Shown here one piece after another: positions 26,048 to 35,043 of a DNA stretch of 64,000 nt. The stretch is from Actinomycetes bacterium (lineage in GTDB: Bacteria > Actinomycetota > Coriobacteriia > Coriobacteriales > Eggerthellaceae). The stretch is from NCBI GenBank assembly GCA_023394615.1, contig JAEXAI010000016.1, positions 186,001-250,000 on the forward strand, read 5' to 3'. The notes beneath the pieces are model-generated. The model was given only the letters and a program-made list of their open reading frames with translations, made no database searches and was not told the origin of the DNA. The translations under genes and the position numbers were made by a program. Numbering within the stretch: position 1 is the first letter of the stretch; each line of letters begins with the position of its first letter.

Positions 26048-26953
26048 TTAATGAGTGCAAAGGCATTGCTGCACATTGCCGTTGAATTTACCATGAATCG
26101 GTGCGTTGCATTCGTAGACGACACCGATTGCGGGGCCTACGTGACAGCCAATCACCGGGCTTACAGGAAGCACGTCGACCGCATGCCCCACCAAAGGCTC
26201 TATAACGTTTTTCGCCCATTCCGCAGCCGGGGCCTTGCTACCGATATAGTGCACCACAACACGCTTGAGCCCCTCACATCGTTTTGCATCGTCTTCCATC
26301 TGGCGCACGATGCGAGCGAGCGCCTTGGGTCGTGTGCGGACTTTCGCAAATGTGGTTGCCACTGCATCACGCACAGTCAGAACCGGTGTGATGCGCACGA
26401 GATTTCCCAAAAGAGCCGCAGCATTGCCGATTCTGCCACCGGCTTTCAAAAAAGAAAGCGATTCGGGTGTGAACAGGAAACGCGTGCTCTGTATACCCAG
26501 AAGCGCAGCTTGGGCAGCATGCTCCAGATTGCGACCGGAACTCACAGAATCCACGGCATCGAACACAGGGAATGCCTCGTCATAGCTGTTCGACGTGGTA
26601 TCGATTATGGCATAATCGAATTTCGCATGACGCGCCTGTACCGCTCGTGCTGCGCGCAGGGCACCTTCATAGCAGCCTGACATGCGCGAGGATATAAACA
26701 GCCCTAGCACTTGGTTGCCCGCCTGCGCGGCTTCCTCGAAAATATCCTCGAATGCTTGAGCGGAAGGTTGACTGGAGGTAGGGATATCATCGAGCATGTT
26801 GTAGATGTCTTTGTAGAACTCATCCACATCCATCGTAGCATCTTCGTATTCCCTCCCATCATGATTCACATAAAGCGTCAGAATCCGCAGACCCAGCTTG
26901 TGGGCCAAATCTTCAGGAATAGATGCGACTGAATCGGTTACAATCGTGATCAT
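26048..26953 (-). CDS. DegV-family fatty-acid-binding protein (paralogue 3)
   Basis: 301 residues and the most divergent of the three: TDSVASIPEDL, IPTSSQPSAQAF, FISSRMSGCYEGA, LKAGGRIGNAAALLG and IGCHVGPAIGVVYE. It lacks the paired Cys near the N-terminus and the FWG segment of the other two, and ends in a Cys/His stretch (QQCLCTH). It starts 21 nt after the pncB stop. No fakA-like kinase gene is present in the window, so the partner must be elsewhere. Confidence 0.9.
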   Translation of the reverse strand: MITIVTDSVASIPEDLAHKLGLRILTLYVNHDGREYEDATMDVDEFYKDIYNMLDDIPTSSQPSAQAFEDIFEEAAQAGNQVLGLFISSRMSGCYEGALRAARAVQARHAKFDYAIIDTTSNSYDEAFPVFDAVDSVSSGRNLEHAAQAALLGIQSTRFLFTPESLSFLKAGGRIGNAAALLGNLVRITPVLTVRDAVATTFAKVRTRPKALARIVRQMEDDAKRCEGLKRVVVHYIGSKAPAAEWAKNVIEPLVGHAVDVLPVSPVIGCHVGPAIGVVYECNAPIHGKFNGNVQQCLCTH

Positions 26954-26974
26954 CTTGCCTCTACGATCCTTTCG

Positions 26975-28429
26975 CTAGTTCAATCCACGTAAACTGGCCA
27001 CTAGGTTGCGGCGTTTCTCGCACAGCCCGTTTTCCAAACCGACAGGATAGCTATGCGGATTCAGTATGCGCTTTTGCGATACGTCCAGTGTCTGCAAACC
27101 AGCGGTGGCGCGCTCACGCGCCTGCATGGCATCGCGGTATTCCTTTGGCAAACAAACACTGCCACCTCTCGCAAGCGGATGCAAGAGTTCTTCGTAGCGC
27201 TTGCCAGCCAGCTCCTTTCGACGCAAATCGTCCATCGGATCAACGATACGCTGTGACTCTTCCACGCCATCGTTTATATCGTAGACCATGTCTCCCGCGA
27301 TTCTGCCATCTTCGTGATAATAGCGGCGGATTCCCAAAACACCCGGGAATGTGAGCTTGGAGGTTTGCTCGGTTATCTTGATGCGGTCGCGCCACGCGGT
27401 TTCACCTGCGGCGCGTGTAGCAGAAAGCTTGTAGATGCCGCCCAACGCCGGTTGGTCGTATGCGGTAGCAAGCTTGGTGCCCACACCCCACGACATCACC
27501 TGCGCGCCTTGGTCCTTTATTGATTGGATTGTGTATTCATCTAAATCGTTGGAAAGCACGATACCGCAATCTGTCAGACCTGCCTCATCCAAGCGTGCAC
27601 GCACCATCTTCGCAATCCAAGCCAAGTCGCCCGAATCCACACGCACGCCCAAAAGCTTCTGGCCGCGCTCTTTCATTTCCAAACCAACCGTGATGGCGTT
27701 TTCCAAGCCCTTGTTCACATCGTAGGTGTCTATCAAAAGTATGCAATTGTTCGGGAAAATGCGCGCATAGGCACGAAATGCTTCCAACTCGTCATCGAAG
27801 GCCATAACCCATGAATGGGCATGCGTGCCAGAAACCGGCACGCCGAAAAGTTGACCAGCCAAAACATTGCTGGTGCTGCTGCAGCCGCCCACGACCGCAG
27901 CACGGCTGGCCCACGTACCACCGGCGAATCCCTGAGCGCGCCGCAAACCAAATTCCGCCACGGGAGTTTCCGCTGCCAAGCACACGCGAGCCGCTTTCGT
28001 GGCGATAAGCGTTTGGAAGTTGATGCAGTTCAGCAGTGCCGTTTCCAGCAGCTGACATTCCATGATAGGGCCCGTAACGCGAACGAGTGGTTCGTTGGGG
28101 AACACGACCGTACCCTCATGCACCGCATCCACATCGGCGCTCAGACGAAACGCACGCAACCATTCCAAGAAATCACGCGAGAATAAATCTCCACCTTGAG
28201 GAGCTTGCAAGCCGGCTAGATACGAGCAATCCTCGTCTTTGAAACGAAACGATTCCACCATCTCGGCAAGCTGGGCCATGCCGCACGCCACCGAGAAGCC
28301 CCCATTGAAGGGATTGTCTCGGAAATACATATGGAAGCACGCCTGCTCATCCTGTTTGCCACTTTCCCAATAACCTTGGGCCATGGTCAACTGGTACAAG
28401 TCGGTTAAAAGTTCGTAATCAAACCTCAT
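26975..28429 (-). CDS. pncB: Nicotinate phosphoribosyltransferase
   Basis: 484 residues, typical size. It makes nicotinate mononucleotide from nicotinate, PRPP and ATP for NAD salvage. The start DYELLTDLYQLTMAQGYWES is diagnostic for the family, with FGLRRAQGF, GTHAHSWVMAF (conserved His), LIDTYDVNKGLENA and VRVDSGDLAWIAK further on. The start overlaps the end of ricT by 11 nt, so both are cotranscribed with the replication genes upstream. The three degV genes follow. Confidence 0.95.
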   Translation of the reverse strand: MRFDYELLTDLYQLTMAQGYWESGKQDEQACFHMYFRDNPFNGGFSVACGMAQLAEMVESFRFKDEDCSYLAGLQAPQGGDLFSRDFLEWLRAFRLSADVDAVHEGTVVFPNEPLVRVTGPIMECQLLETALLNCINFQTLIATKAARVCLAAETPVAEFGLRRAQGFAGGTWASRAAVVGGCSSTSNVLAGQLFGVPVSGTHAHSWVMAFDDELEAFRAYARIFPNNCILLIDTYDVNKGLENAITVGLEMKERGQKLLGVRVDSGDLAWIAKMVRARLDEAGLTDCGIVLSNDLDEYTIQSIKDQGAQVMSWGVGTKLATAYDQPALGGIYKLSATRAAGETAWRDRIKITEQTSKLTFPGVLGIRRYYHEDGRIAGDMVYDINDGVEESQRIVDPMDDLRRKELAGKRYEELLHPLARGGSVCLPKEYRDAMQARERATAGLQTLDVSQKRILNPHSYPVGLENGLCEKRRNLVASLRGLN

Positions 28430-29831
28430 TCGAGTCTCCCCCTGTTTTGTGGCTTCTGCGACGATTCTTGCGATGCGTGTCGTTCACGCTTGCGTCGCGC
28501 GTGGGCCGTGCAGCAGAATTGTCGCGAGCGGGCTTTGCTGTATTGTCTTGACGATTCTTTTGCAACCCGCTGGATTTCTGTCCGGGACGCACGGCTGATT
28601 TACCCTGCGAACCCTGGTTTTTGCGGTTGGAATTTTGGTTTTGGCGATTTTGGGATTGCGAAACGCCGCGCGAGTTCTGGCGCTTGCCCGATCCCTGCTG
28701 CTTGCTCCCCTCCTGCTTGCCCTTGGATTGCCTCTGCGATGATCCGCTTCCAGAACGTGAATCCTGGCCGCCGTTTTTCGACTGGCCCGAGTTGCGACGT
28801 CGGCACGGCTTGCGTCCATTGCCGCCGTTGCCTTCCTGCTTGTCGCCGTCTGAGCCTTTCTTGTTTGAACGTTGCGGATTGTGCTTGGCTTCAGGCGTAC
28901 CGAGTTTGTCTTCCCGAGTAAACCCGGCCGTATCAAACGTGCCCATAGGACCACCGTTTGCAAACGAATCGGGATTAGCATATTCTCCAAAGGCATCCCC
29001 GATGGAATTTGGGCGAACTCCCTCTTCAGCATCATCCATAGCTGAAAGAGGAAATGTCACTTTCTTCCCGTCATCTTCCATTCTCACGGTCACGTTTTCG
29101 CGAGGAACGTCCAGATCGCACACTTTCGCAGAACCATCAGGGGTTGATATTTTCGCGTTGACCTTCGGGGCGCGGCTCTTGAAGTCTTTGTACGCATCGT
29201 ATTCGTAGCGCAGACAACACATCAAACGCCCGCATACGCCCGAGATCTTCTGCGGATTCAGCGAGAGATCTTGCTCTTTAGCCATGCGAATCGACACCGG
29301 GTTGAAGTCACCGCCCATGCGTTTGCAACACAGCTCTTGGCCACAATGGCCCAAGCCGCCCACCAGGCGCGCCTCATCGCGTACGCCGATTTGACGCATG
29401 TCTATGCGCACATGAAACCGCGATGCCAGTTTGCGTACCAAATCGCGAAAGTCGATACGCTCTTCCGCTTCGAAGAAGAACACGGCCTTTTCGCCATCAA
29501 AGAGGTATTCCACCATCACCGGATGCATATCGGCATTCGTTTCGGCGGCCATCTCCTTGAAAATGGGCAACGCTTCTTCACCCTGCCTGCGCAAATCAGC
29601 AATTTTTTCCAAGTCGTCCTGGGTTGCTTTGCGCACGACGGGCTTCAATTTGCTGCGAAGACGCTTCAGGTCTTCTTCTTCCACTTCGATGATGCCGCAA
29701 GTATGCCCGAATTCGGTTCCCCGCTCGGTCTTCACGACGACCGCATCTCCGTCTTCCAATTCCAAATCGCCTGGGTCAAACCACAGAGTCTTTGGGTTAT
29801 ATTCCAGCTTCACCGGCGCTATGCGAACCAT
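28419..29831 (-). CDS. ricT: PSP1-domain protein, RicT (YaaT)-like, with long disordered tail
   Basis: 470 residues. The first 270 or so match RicT/YaaT, part of the Fe-S containing Ric complex that helps mRNA maturation by RNase Y: DAVVVKTERGTEFGHT at the start, GLGHCGQELCCKRMGG and SGVCGRLMCCLRYEYDAY, which carry the cysteines used for cluster binding. After about residue 300 a very long low-complexity tail rich in Gln, Asn, Ser, Gly, Arg and Lys follows, ending RRSHKTGGD. Normal RicT proteins end near residue 275. The gene overlaps holB by 35 nt and pncB by 11 nt. The holB-ricT order is the classical one. Confidence 0.92.
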   Translation of the reverse strand: MVRIAPVKLEYNPKTLWFDPGDLELEDGDAVVVKTERGTEFGHTCGIIEVEEEDLKRLRSKLKPVVRKATQDDLEKIADLRRQGEEALPIFKEMAAETNADMHPVMVEYLFDGEKAVFFFEAEERIDFRDLVRKLASRFHVRIDMRQIGVRDEARLVGGLGHCGQELCCKRMGGDFNPVSIRMAKEQDLSLNPQKISGVCGRLMCCLRYEYDAYKDFKSRAPKVNAKISTPDGSAKVCDLDVPRENVTVRMEDDGKKVTFPLSAMDDAEEGVRPNSIGDAFGEYANPDSFANGGPMGTFDTAGFTREDKLGTPEAKHNPQRSNKKGSDGDKQEGNGGNGRKPCRRRNSGQSKNGGQDSRSGSGSSQRQSKGKQEGSKQQGSGKRQNSRGVSQSQNRQNQNSNRKNQGSQGKSAVRPGQKSSGLQKNRQDNTAKPARDNSAARPTRDASVNDTHRKNRRRSHKTGGDSNEV

Positions 29832-30945
29832 AGAGTACCTTTCTTATCTGCAGAAGCAGCACATCCATACATGTCTCAGGTGAAACATTATAAGCGATGG
29901 CTGCATCCGTTTCATCGATTGCCTTCAATGCGAGCGCGGCAGCGGGCGCATCAGTGTAGGCAGCGGCTTCTTCTATGCCCTCTGCCACGTCTTTGTTTAT
30001 GATCAAATCGGACGTCCCCGCGCACACCATCAGCACATCGCGAATCCACGAGCGCATGATAGCCGTGGTCTGTCTGAGGTTTTCGGTGCTTTTCGCCGTG
30101 AGTGCGCGCTTGTTGCGTAACTCTATCTGCCGAATCGCCGACTTCGCCATGAAATCTGCCGACTCCGCCAAATCCTTTTCCTGCTCGCTGCGCGCCAAAT
30201 CCAACGGCGCCTTCATACGTTTGAGCAAATCCGTCACGTATCCGATGATATCCAAATCATCGGCCAGTCGAAGCGACTCCATCACCTGCATCACACGCCC
30301 GCGAAACTCTAGGCGCTCGTTGCTTTTCACGAATTCGATGCCCTTGCTGATTGAACCCGCGCACGCTTGGATGGCGATGGCCGATTGCAGAGCCGATGCC
30401 CCTGTGTTCTGACTAACGATTCCCGCGGCCTCTCGGTTGGGAATATGGCGGAAGGGAACCACTTGGCAGCGCGACACGATAGTGGACAGCACGCTTTCGC
30501 GTGTGCGTCCCAGCAAGATCATGACCGTGTCATCAGGTGGTTCTTCCAGAGTCTTCAAAAAAGCGTTTGCCGCCTGTACGCCCAGCAAGTCAGCTCGGTC
30601 GATGATGTAGACTTTTTTCTCAGCCTGAATGGGCGCAAGTGATACGTCGCTCACAATCTCACGAATCTGCGACACCAAATATCCGCCCGCGCCTTCAGGA
30701 ACGAAATAACGTACGTCGGGATGTCGACGTCGCATAACGCGCTTGCAATCGTCACAAGTGCCGCAGCCGCCTGCGGGACACACGATAGCTTGCGCGAACG
30801 CATAGGCCGCAAGCGTCTTGTTTGAACCGGCAGGACCGGTGAACAGGTAAGATTGCCCCACATGTCCGGATGCCACCACCGAACGCAAAAAACTGCGCAC
30901 GTGCGGCTGGCCCAATATGCGCTCGAATGCGTCGGTAGGTGCCAT
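29797..30945 (-). CDS. holB: DNA polymerase III delta-prime subunit
   Basis: 382 residues. AAA+ clamp-loader subunit: LFTGPAGSNKT (Walker A with changed middle residues but the Lys-Thr kept), the zinc-binding group CPAGGCGTCDDC, VYIIDRADLLG (Walker B region), NAFLKTLEEPP and SVLSTIVSRCQ (SRC motif). It belongs to the complex that loads the sliding clamp. It starts in the tmk stop codon (1-nt overlap) and overlaps ricT at its end. The tmk-holB-ricT order is conserved in Gram-positive bacteria. Confidence 0.95.
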   Translation of the reverse strand: MAPTDAFERILGQPHVRSFLRSVVASGHVGQSYLFTGPAGSNKTLAAYAFAQAIVCPAGGCGTCDDCKRVMRRRHPDVRYFVPEGAGGYLVSQIREIVSDVSLAPIQAEKKVYIIDRADLLGVQAANAFLKTLEEPPDDTVMILLGRTRESVLSTIVSRCQVVPFRHIPNREAAGIVSQNTGASALQSAIAIQACAGSISKGIEFVKSNERLEFRGRVMQVMESLRLADDLDIIGYVTDLLKRMKAPLDLARSEQEKDLAESADFMAKSAIRQIELRNKRALTAKSTENLRQTTAIMRSWIRDVLMVCAGTSDLIINKDVAEGIEEAAAYTDAPAAALALKAIDETDAAIAYNVSPETCMDVLLLQIRKVLYGSHSAGEAGI

Positions 30946-31685
30946 TAGCGAACCTGTTCGACCGTCGCCTTGGCTTCGGTGCTCTTCGCATCGATAGCAG
31001 CGAAGAACTCATCGTCGAAAGGCAAGGATGCAGGATTCCAGCCCAGCACATCGGCGGCGGCGGTAAACACCGCACGTGCCGTATCGCTTTTCCGCTCAGC
31101 GGAAATTACCACACGCACCCGCTGCGGTTCTGCTGCCGCTATGTCGGCGAATGCCCTATTCACATGCGTATGAAAGTCAATACCCGCCTGTTCCATACGA
31201 TCGGCATGCCCATGATGGGTAGCGCGCTCCAGCCCCACTTCTGCACTTGCGAGTGTTTCGAGCAGAATCGTGCGATTGGGACGAACACCTTGGCAAGCGA
31301 ATTCGTTTGCCTGGCGCACGAACTCACGGGAAAGGCCGCGCCCATACGCCTGATAGGCGATAGTAGAATCATAGAAACGATCGCACAGCACCACAGCCCC
31401 GCGCCCGAGCGCAGGAGCAATTATCTCATGTACAATTTGCGCGCGAGCAGCCTCATAGATTAGAAGCTCGGTCTCGTCGGCCATATCGGTATTTTTCGCA
31501 TCCAATACGACCGTACGCAGGTTTTCCCCGATGCGGGTACAACCAGGCTCGCGCAGGCACAGTACTTCTCGACCACTTTGGCGCAAAGCAGCAGACAAGA
31601 AGTTGATATGCGTCGTTTTGCCAGCTCCCTCCCCTCCTTCGAAGGTGATGAAGGTGCCAGTTGATTTCTGGTTTTCATTTGTCAT
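30945..31685 (-). CDS. tmk: Thymidylate kinase
   Basis: About 246 residues. It phosphorylates dTMP to dTDP. FEGGEGAGKTT is the P-loop, LREPGCTRIGE the DR[YH]-like and substrate segment (usually REPGGT; here GCT), and DRFYDSTIAYQAYGRG the LID-near DRY motif. The last 40 residues beyond the normal end are a low-conservation extension. I chose the ATG at 31685 with GAGG upstream; a GTG at 31703 is also in frame. The gene follows the fumarase beta gene by about 30 nt. Confidence 0.95.
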   Translation of the reverse strand: MTNENQKSTGTFITFEGGEGAGKTTHINFLSAALRQSGREVLCLREPGCTRIGENLRTVVLDAKNTDMADETELLIYEAARAQIVHEIIAPALGRGAVVLCDRFYDSTIAYQAYGRGLSREFVRQANEFACQGVRPNRTILLETLASAEVGLERATHHGHADRMEQAGIDFHTHVNRAFADIAAAEPQRVRVVISAERKSDTARAVFTAAADVLGWNPASLPFDDEFFAAIDAKSTEAKATVEQVR

Positions 31686-31717
31686 GAATTCAGCGAACCT
31701 CACATACGCAGCGCTGC

Positions 31718-32350
31718 TTATGAGCGCTCGTAAATATCGTTTCCCAAAACATCGATTCCCACAAACACAGGGAAATCGACGACTTCGATACGGCGGAGAG
31801 CCTCCGTACCTAAATTACTATAGCCCAAGGTAGTTGAACTTTCCACGCACTTCGCAAGAAACGCAGCTGCACCGCCAACCGTCACGAAATAGACCGCTTT
31901 TGCCTGCACGCACGCATCGTGCACCTGCTGGTTGCGCTTGCCCTTGCCAAGCGTTGCCGCCACCCCAGCACGGTAGAGAGCGGGAGCAGCAAAGTCCATG
32001 CGCGACGATGTGGTAGGGCCGATCGCACCGAATGGACGCCCCGCTGCGGCAGGTGTAGGGCCTGCGTAGAAGATGGTCTGACCGTTCAGGCCATAGGGCA
32101 AGTCAGCGCCTTGCGGTTGTTGGGCAATCTCTTCCATCAGGCGCATATGGCCCGCATCGCGCAGCGTGTACAGGGGACCCGTAAGCAGGCACGAGTCCCC
32201 TGCGCGCAGCTGCTGTATGACATCGCGGTCGAGCGGCAGAGTCAGGCGGATGGGATCTAGGGACATGGCACGCGAACCGTCCTGCTCGCACGCGTTTTCA
32301 TGTTCATGCGAGCCGCCCCGCAAGCGGGCGCTTGAAAAATCACAGCTCAT
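31718..32350 (-). CDS. Class I fumarase / tartrate dehydratase beta subunit (set 1)
   Basis: 210 residues. It is the C-terminal (beta) subunit of a heterodimeric Fe-S hydro-lyase: LTLPLDRDVIQQLRAGD, YAGPTPAAAGRPFGAIGPTTSSRMD and TVGGAAAFLA are family hallmarks. The start at 32350 is fixed by AAGGAGGGGCACCT and overlaps the alpha gene by 11 nt. It carries about 28 extra N-terminal residues with several His (SHEHENACEQ). A second, separate alpha/beta pair lies at 58.1-59.6 kb. Whether this set acts on fumarate or L-tartrate is not decided by sequence. Confidence 0.9.
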   Translation of the reverse strand: MSCDFSSARLRGGSHEHENACEQDGSRAMSLDPIRLTLPLDRDVIQQLRAGDSCLLTGPLYTLRDAGHMRLMEEIAQQPQGADLPYGLNGQTIFYAGPTPAAAGRPFGAIGPTTSSRMDFAAPALYRAGVAATLGKGKRNQQVHDACVQAKAVYFVTVGGAAAFLAKCVESSTTLGYSNLGTEALRRIEVVDFPVFVGIDVLGNDIYERS

Positions 32351-33212
32351 AGGTGCCCCTCCTTGTGGCTGAGCAGCCCATATTGATAGCGAGCGGCATC
32401 GCTGCGATATGGCATGGCGCAGTGATGACCCGCACGGCAAGCGCGGTGTGGCAGCCACCCAACGCTCCTGCTCCAACTCCGGTTGCATTCACTGCAGAAA
32501 GCAGTTTTGACTCAAGTGCCGCCGCGTCTTCGTCGGCTGCAGGAATCCCTATCGGGCGCATGAGTGCGCGCTTCGCCAAACCGCCTACCTTGTCAAACGT
32601 GGCCCCGATGCCCACGCCGATGATAAGAGGCGGACAGGCATTCGCAGCCTTCTCGCGCACGCACTTCACCACTTCGTCGATGATGCCGACCTCGCCCGCG
32701 CTCGGTGGCAGCATCACCACGCGGCTGGCATTGTCGCTGCCGCCGCCCTTCAGCATGATATGTACGCGCGCTCCAGGTTTGTCGGTAAAATGCACGTCGC
32801 AGAATGCGGGCGTGTTGTCGCCCGTGTTCGCGCGATCGAACAGAGCGTCACGCACAACCGATTTGCGCAATGCGGCTTCCGTATAGGCACGCGCCACCGC
32901 ATCATTCACCCCACTGAAGACATCGCCCGCTATGGTGATGTCGGGGCCTATTTCCAGGCTGACCCACACAGTGCCCGTATCCTGGCAGATAGGCACGCGG
33001 TCTTGGCTCGCAACCCGCGCGTTTTCAACCAGCAGGCTCAGCACTTCGACAGCGCGAGAATCGGTTTCCTCGCGGGCTGCCTGCTGCAGTGCAGCAAGCA
33101 CGTCGGCAGGCACATCGCATGCCAAGCTAGGAATGGCCGCATACACGGTTTCCGCAAGCATATCTGCTGTTACGATTTTTGGGAGCGTTTCCGCTGTTAG
33201 AGTTTTTTCCAT
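32340..33212 (-). CDS. Class I fumarase / tartrate dehydratase alpha subunit (set 1)
   Basis: 290 residues. Signatures of the Fe-S binding alpha subunit are VPICQDTGT, NTGDNTPAFCDVHF, ANACPPLIIGVGIG and, near the end, LGGCHTALAVRV and NMGCSATRRG. The final cysteine motif differs from the NCHAARH of set 2. The first ATG of the frame is at 33284, but the family begins at about MEKTL (33212). It is the first gene of the long operon that runs down to 22149. Confidence 0.9.
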   Translation of the reverse strand: MEKTLTAETLPKIVTADMLAETVYAAIPSLACDVPADVLAALQQAAREETDSRAVEVLSLLVENARVASQDRVPICQDTGTVWVSLEIGPDITIAGDVFSGVNDAVARAYTEAALRKSVVRDALFDRANTGDNTPAFCDVHFTDKPGARVHIMLKGGGSDNASRVVMLPPSAGEVGIIDEVVKCVREKAANACPPLIIGVGIGATFDKVGGLAKRALMRPIGIPAADEDAAALESKLLSAVNATGVGAGALGGCHTALAVRVITAPCHIAAMPLAINMGCSATRRGTYEL

Positions 33213-33343
33213 ACCGGGATTATAGGGCTTGTCATACAAGCTGCCAGCTAGGCGGGCGCAGTCGGCAGCGAATCTGCGCAACAAGGGGAGTTCATGCTGA
33301 GCGCGGGTCGAAGGCGGGTCGAATGAGCTTCACCCGTTGCGGG

Positions 33344-33363
33344 ATATGTTGCACAACAAATAA
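33344..33363 (+). repeat. 20-bp inverted repeat, left copy
   Basis: ATATGTTGCACAACAAATAA is matched in inverted orientation at 19 of 20 positions by 35441-35460. It lies 68 bp upstream of the zinc-ribbon gene. The core TTGTTGCACAACAA is itself almost palindromic. Confidence 0.7.
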
Positions 33364-33430
33364 CGAAAAGCCCATGGGAAAATCTATGCGAGAAGGGTGA
33401 CGCTTGATTGGGAAGGGCGGAGGGGCTTAT

Positions 33431-34927
33431 ATGGCAGAATACAAAGTCATACTTAGAAATGACTTGGAAAGCAACGATGTTTTGTGGGAGCCAGGATGCC
33501 CGCTGCTCGTGAAGGCAATCCAGGTATCTCGAAATGCCGAGACAGGACAAGCGTTTCTTCAGACGAAAATCTGGAATATCACTTCAAATGAAGTGAAGAG
33601 CTTTGTGGCGAGATTCACCATATCATATGAAAATGAAAATGACCAAATCATCGATATCAATCTTCTCGATGCGGATCTTCCTGCAGGAGAGATAAAAAAT
33701 CTAAAGCCGTTCGAGCTTAAACATGGTGATGTCGCATCCCTGAACTACAGAATAATCAGCTCGAAAACCGGAAACGGCGATTGGCATATGAGCAATCAAG
33801 CCGAGTTAATACATAATGACACAATAAAAGAGTTGAGCGCAGAAGCTTCCAAGGAAAGAAAGACGCTACTCGAAGAGGCGGGCTTTGCAAATCTATCCAA
33901 AGCAGCTAAAAATGCCGTAGTCGATGCCGGAGAATGGTGGATATGCATCTGTGGCACTCCAAACGTTGGCGTGGAAACATGCATTGCATGTGGAAGCAAT
34001 AAGGACTACCTGAAGAAACTAGAATCTGAATCATTCCTTGAAGACTCCGTTAAACGAAGAAGAGCAAAAGCCGAAGAGGAGACAAGGAAAAAGGCCCAGC
34101 TCAAAGCAAAGAAGAAAAAGGCCTTGAAAATTGCCATATCCTCTGTGATTGCAGCGCTCATCGTCTTATTTGCAATTGCGTGGATAACCGTATTGGCTCC
34201 AAAAATGGAATATGAATCTGCGATACAACTTTACAATGAGGGAAATTTCGCTGAAGCATCTGCGAAATTCACCAAACTCGGCAATTATGAGTCAGCGCCT
34301 GATTGGGCCGAGAAAGCCAACTACCAATCAAACCTGAGCAATGCAGATTCGCTCAGAGAAAGCGGAGATTTACTGGGTGCGTTACAGACATATGAAAGCA
34401 TCGGCGATACAGAAAGCTACATTCAAAAAACGCTGCGTTCCATGGCTGAATATGTTAAAGCCCACGCTTCCACGAACGATAAGCTGACAATCGCATACTT
34501 GGATGTGCTTAGAGAGTATAACTATGACGAATCCAACACTTTACTCGGGCTCGTTTACCCCTGGACTTACGAGTTTTCGCTGACCTCGTCGAAATCTTTC
34601 AAGGACAGCGGCAAGCAATGGACTACCGATTCAACTATTAAAAAATCAGTTTACGATACTCCCATTCTCTTGGTTCGCGCTAACTGCGAGATCCCCGATG
34701 CGAAAAAATATCTTGATGTTGTTTGGGAAGGACGCAGCACCGGAATCAGCAGCCGCGGGAAATGGACAAAGAAAGACGACGATTCATACAGTGCGAAAGT
34801 TTGGGGGGATGCCAAAATCTGTTCATTCTATGGTGGCAATGTATCATATAGTGACGGCTGGCGTGTTACTGTCACTGATCCAATCACGAATAATGTTTTA
34901 TACACCAGCGAAATATTCTTTGAATAG
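33431..34927 (+). CDS. Zinc-ribbon membrane protein of unknown function
   Basis: 498 residues. Residues 1-115 look like a beta-sandwich domain (EYKVILRNDLES, DVLWEPGCPLLVKAIQVSRN). A zinc ribbon follows with CIC at 172-174 and CIAC at 184-187. Then come a charged coiled-coil-like stretch (205-232), one membrane segment (about 233-255), and an extracytoplasmic part with TPR-like repeats (YESAIQLYNEGNFAEASAKF, LRESGDLLGALQTYESIG) and a C-terminal beta domain. The start at 33431 has GGAGGGGCTTAT. I recognise the layout from other Coriobacteriia proteins but no function. The gene's AT content is clearly higher than its neighbours. A truncated relative lies at 35312. Confidence 0.8.
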   Translation: MAEYKVILRNDLESNDVLWEPGCPLLVKAIQVSRNAETGQAFLQTKIWNITSNEVKSFVARFTISYENENDQIIDINLLDADLPAGEIKNLKPFELKHGDVASLNYRIISSKTGNGDWHMSNQAELIHNDTIKELSAEASKERKTLLEEAGFANLSKAAKNAVVDAGEWWICICGTPNVGVETCIACGSNKDYLKKLESESFLEDSVKRRRAKAEEETRKKAQLKAKKKKALKIAISSVIAALIVLFAIAWITVLAPKMEYESAIQLYNEGNFAEASAKFTKLGNYESAPDWAEKANYQSNLSNADSLRESGDLLGALQTYESIGDTESYIQKTLRSMAEYVKAHASTNDKLTIAYLDVLREYNYDESNTLLGLVYPWTYEFSLTSSKSFKDSGKQWTTDSTIKKSVYDTPILLVRANCEIPDAKKYLDVVWEGRSTGISSRGKWTKKDDDSYSAKVWGDAKICSFYGGNVSYSDGWRVTVTDPITNNVLYTSEIFFE

Positions 34928-35043
34928 GATTGATTATTCTTTAAGAATCAGCGTTAAAGCATCTGCGCAGTCCCCTTGAGTCGAATAGGCGAAATACCGC
35001 CAGAGAGTTCAAACAGATACGGCTTCTCATGAAAGGAATCGAT

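Noticed and set aside
29271..30002. 243-codon plus-strand frame across ricT and holB
   Set aside because: Both opposite-strand genes are certain; this frame is a shadow.
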